Shown: one piece after another, positions 6,580 through 8,099 of the stretch
Layout: the number at the start of each line of letters is the position of its first letter
How positions within the stretch are numbered: position 1 is the stretch's first letter
Source of the DNA: Prevotellaceae bacterium UBA2718
GTDB lineage: Bacteria; Bacteroidota; Bacteroidia; Bacteroidales; Bacteroidaceae
Direction: 5' to 3'
NCBI GenBank assembly: GCA_002353975.1
Contig: DEKQ01000158.1
Span: forward strand, 247 to 8,345
Length of the DNA stretch: 8,099 nucleotides
Translations under genes and position numbers: made by a program
The notes under the pieces: generated by a model
What the model was told of the DNA's origin: nothing
Seen by the model: only the letters and a program-made list of their open reading frames with translations
Databases searched by the model: none

Positions 6580-7074
6580 ATGAAGAAAACAGTGGTAATA
6601 TATGGTTCTTCCACAGGAACGTGCGAGGCCATAGCAGGTAAGATTGGCGCCGCATTAGGCGCAGAAGTGATTAATGTTCAGGATATGACAGCCTCTACCA
6701 TCGCTGCCAATGACAACCTTATCCTCGGTACCTCCACCTGGGGCGCTGGCGAAGTGCAGGATGACTGGTATGATGGCATCAAGGTGCTGAAGTCTGCCGA
6801 CCTGTCAGGCAAGACCATCGCCCTCTTTGGTTGCGGCGACTGTGAGTCATATAGCGACACCTTCGTGGGCGGCATAGGCGAGATATATGATGCTGTGAAG
6901 GACAGCGGCGCACACATCATAGGTCAGGTGCCCACTGACGGCTACACCTTCGATGACAGCACAGCCGTAGTAGATGGCCAGTTCGTAGGCCTGCCACTTG
7001 ATGATGTCAATGAGGACAACAAGACCGACGACCGCATCAATGCGTGGGTGGCACGGATTTCACCAACGCTTTAG
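6580..7074 (+). CDS. fldA: Long-chain flavodoxin
   Basis: Small cytoplasmic FMN protein that carries electrons at low potential and commonly replaces ferredoxin when iron is scarce. The 164 residues fit a long-chain flavodoxin. The phosphate-binding loop is GSSTGTCEAIA at 9-19, preceded by the first beta strand VVIYG. The loop around W54 (STWGAGEVQDDW, 52-63) and the loop GCGDCESYSDTF with Y91 provide the two aromatic residues that stack on the flavin. The C-terminal part TDGYTFDDSTAVVDGQFVGLPLDD carries the extra loop that defines the long-chain class and is typical of FldA-type proteins. A Cys (C15) sits where many relatives have Thr or Glu in the phosphate loop, and further Cys are at 85 and 88. 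The start is an ATG followed by KKTVVIYG, the normal N-terminus. It has its own promoter, and the DUF2023 gene follows after the repeat island. Iron regulation is known for the family but not visible here. Confidence 0.95.
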   Translation: MKKTVVIYGSSTGTCEAIAGKIGAALGAEVINVQDMTASTIAANDNLILGTSTWGAGEVQDDWYDGIKVLKSADLSGKTIALFGCGDCESYSDTFVGGIGEIYDAVKDSGAHIIGQVPTDGYTFDDSTAVVDGQFVGLPLDDVNEDNKTDDRINAWVARISPTL

Positions 7075-7083
7075 ATAGTGCAC

Positions 7084-7229
7084 AATGCATAATGCAAAAT
7101 TCAAAATGCAAAATTCAAAATGCATAATTCATAATTCATAATTTGTTAATTCGTTCGCTCGGCACTTTGTGACGCTTGCGTAACATCGTGGAGCTAGAAT
7201 TCGTTAATTTGTCAATTTGTTAATTTGCC
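7084..7229. repeat. Heptamer and octamer repeat island between flavodoxin and DUF2023 genes
   Basis: Eight consecutive heptamers of the form AAT(G/T)CA(A/T) fill 7084-7139 without a break. Octamers follow: AATTTGTT and AATTCGTT (7140-7155), a GC-richer 42-base core (7156-7197), then AATTCGTT, AATTTGTC, AATTTGTT and AATTTGCC (7198-7229). The core is thus bracketed by the same octamer, AATTCGTT. The pattern recalls the island before tadA, but with a different core. Nothing in it codes for protein, and no consensus promoter for the next gene is recognisable. Confidence 0.85.
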
Positions 7230-7232
7230 TTT

Positions 7233-7592
7233 GTGTTAACGCCAATAGACCTTAAGGTTCTGATGAACCACATATACGAGTACAAGAAGGGTGTGCGCCA
7301 GATGGTGCTCTACACCTGCTCGCGCCGATTAGAGAGTTATGTCACGGAGCGGCTGCAAAGCCAGAAGATTGACTATGTCCTTCAGTCTGCAGGCAACCGT
7401 AACATCAACGTCTATTTCGGACGCAGGGAATGCCTGGATGCCATACGTCTCATCGTCACCCGCCCGCTCTACGAGCTCTCGCCCGAGGAGGACTTCATCC
7501 TCGGCACGCTGCTGGGCTACGATGTCTGCATCCAGTGCCAGCGTTTCTGTCAGCGCAAGACTCGTATGGCCGGTCAGCGTGGCACGGCATGA
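7233..7592 (+). CDS. DUF2023 family protein, companion of flavodoxin
   Basis: A 119-residue cytoplasmic protein of unknown function that I recognise as the DUF2023 family, whose structure-solved member is PG1857 of Porphyromonas gingivalis, also next to a flavodoxin gene (recalled, not searched). Conserved-looking stretches are LMNHIYEYKKGVRQMVLYT (10-28), INVYFGRRECLDAIRLIVTRPLYELSPEEDFILGTLLGYD (58-97, the strongest block), and the tail VCIQCQRFCQRK with C99, C102 and C106 in a CxxCxxxC arrangement. C29 and C67 are further cysteines. There is no signal peptide or membrane segment. The start is either the GTG at 7233 or the ATG at 7263 (Met11). I prefer GTG because DLKVLMNHIYE reads as a continuous family N-terminus; an in-frame TAA at 7221-7223 closes the frame above it. 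Role in flavodoxin maturation, reduction or iron response is inference only. Confidence 0.85.
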   Translation: MLTPIDLKVLMNHIYEYKKGVRQMVLYTCSRRLESYVTERLQSQKIDYVLQSAGNRNINVYFGRRECLDAIRLIVTRPLYELSPEEDFILGTLLGYDVCIQCQRFCQRKTRMAGQRGTA

Positions 7593-7619
7593 TATGAACT
7601 TATGTTACTTTACTATAAA

Positions 7620-7651
7620 GCGGCGGCCTGTCCGAAAGGATAGGTCGCCGC
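7620..7651. terminator. Strong GAAA-capped hairpin between converging genes
   Basis: GCGGCGGCCTGTCC (7620-7633) pairs with GGATAGGTCGCCGC (7638-7651) over 14 pairs, two of them G-T wobbles, around the tetraloop GAAA. It lies 27 bases after the DUF2023 stop and about 57 bases after the stop of the opposing small gene. On the minus strand the stem is followed by TTTATAG, and on the plus strand by no T run. It probably ends transcription from both sides, better for the minus-strand genes, but the weak T tracts keep this from being certain. Confidence 0.7.
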
Positions 7652-7708
7652 AATGCGTATAGATAAATTCAGTCGCGTCGTATCTTTGCGATACCTCAGC
7701 TTCGGGGA

Positions 7709-7885
7709 CTACCAGCCCACCTCTTCCGGCTCGTCGTCGTCCCAGTAGTTACCACCGCCCTTGGCACCCAAAGTCTGAGTTCCTCCATTGAAATCGTTGG
7801 GACTTACTGGCATAGAACCTTCCATTAAGCGAAATGGCTGAAGGCAAACTACTTTTATTGTTGGTTGATTATATACTTTCTTCAT
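7709..7885 (-). CDS. Small 58-residue protein of unknown function with acidic, Trp-ended tail
   Basis: The ATG at 7885 is preceded by AGGAGGA at about 6 bases, the only strong Shine-Dalgarno in this window, which makes translation very likely. The 58 residues begin MKKVYNQPTIKVVCLQP, continue through MEGSMPVSPNDFNGG and TLGAKGGG, and end NYWDDDEPEEVGW. It resembles the short MKK-x-Y-x-x-P-x-I-x-V-V proteins common in Prevotella and Bacteroides, which carry no assigned function. There is no clear signal peptide: the Lys-Lys start is followed by a mixed, not continuously hydrophobic, stretch. The tail has five acidic residues close together, two Trp and many Gly. It starts 25 bases after the stop of the sorting-domain gene, so the two are surely cotranscribed. 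It could be a structural partner, a secreted peptide or a precursor peptide; I cannot tell. Confidence 0.8.
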   Translation of the reverse strand: MKKVYNQPTIKVVCLQPFRLMEGSMPVSPNDFNGGTQTLGAKGGGNYWDDDEPEEVGW

Positions 7886-7910
7886 TTTTTATCCTCCTTT
7901 ACTTTATTTA

Positions 7911-8099
7911 CTAAAACACCTTCTTACCATCAATTATCTTGATGCCCTTATAGCTTTCAGTCACCACCTGACCTGCGATGTTATATATCTTGCCGGTCTT
8001 TGCGTTAGTGGTTTCATTCGCCTCGGCATTGACAATACCCGTAAGTTCTGTGTCTGTGAACAATATGCTTACCTTTGCACCTGCTGTTGGCTTGATGCT
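7911..8099 (-). CDS. C-terminal end of a probable secreted/surface protein (partial, runs off right edge)
   Basis: Only the last 62 residues and the TAG stop are in the window; the frame is open to the edge. The final part, KIYNIAGQVVTESYKGIKIIDGKKVF, has the form IYN-x-x-G-x-x-V ... KGI-x-I-x-x-GKKV found at the C-terminus of many Prevotella extracellular proteins and resembling type IX secretion sorting domains. Before it comes a linker rich in Asn, Thr, Ala and Glu. The body of the protein (often a protease, glycosidase or repeat protein in such cases) lies outside, so no enzymatic role can be given. It is followed closely by the 58-residue gene on the same strand. The sorting function is inferred from pattern resemblance; the motif alone is short. 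Confidence 0.75.
   Translation of the reverse strand, partial: SIKPTAGAKVSILFTDTELTGIVNAEANETTNAKTGKIYNIAGQVVTESYKGIKIIDGKKVF

Noticed and set aside
7681..7688. TATCTTTG matching the Bacteroidetes -7 pattern on the plus strand
   Set aside because: No TTG about 20 bases upstream, and it would point antisense into the small-protein gene; probably chance.

Overview
The window is chromosomal DNA from a member of the Bacteroidales, most likely Prevotella or a close relative. Three promoters carry the Bacteroidetes signature TTG-N20-TAnnTTTG. Start codons mostly lack a Shine-Dalgarno sequence, protein sequences match Bacteroidales family types, and the right edge holds a gene ending in a type IX-secretion-like C-terminal segment.

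Layout from left to right. (1) Positions 1-2084, minus strand: the first 694 residues of DnaE, the alpha subunit of DNA polymerase III, running off the left edge. (2) 2085-2233: a divergent promoter region. (3) 2234-3827, plus strand: psd and pssA, the two enzymes that make phosphatidylethanolamine from CDP-diacylglycerol and serine, separated by a hairpin-rich spacer. (4) 3827-3964: an island of AATTNNN heptamers with a duplicated 41-bp unit, running straight into tadA (3965-4396), the tRNA wobble adenosine deaminase. (5) 4407-6356, minus strand: a membrane-bound CapD/FlaA1-type nucleotide-sugar 4,6-dehydratase, converging on tadA with a 10-bp gap. (6) 6580-7074, plus strand: a long-chain flavodoxin with its own consensus promoter and a 5' leader hairpin. 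A second heptamer/octamer repeat island (7084-7229) follows, then a DUF2023 protein (7233-7592), a conserved but uncharacterised companion of flavodoxin. (7) 7620-7651: a strong GAAA-capped hairpin between converging genes. (8) Minus strand at the right: a 58-residue small protein (7709-7885) with a strong Shine-Dalgarno, just downstream of the C-terminal end of a secreted or surface protein (7911-8099, truncated by the edge).

Most of the window is housekeeping: replication, phospholipid synthesis, tRNA modification, surface glycan precursor synthesis and low-potential electron transfer. The parts least explained by current knowledge are the DUF2023 protein with its CxxCxxxC cluster next to flavodoxin, the small Trp/acidic-tailed protein behind the sorting-domain gene, and the two intergenic repeat islands that abut genes with non-ATG starts. 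I see no CRISPR array, insertion sequence, tRNA, rRNA or phage gene.
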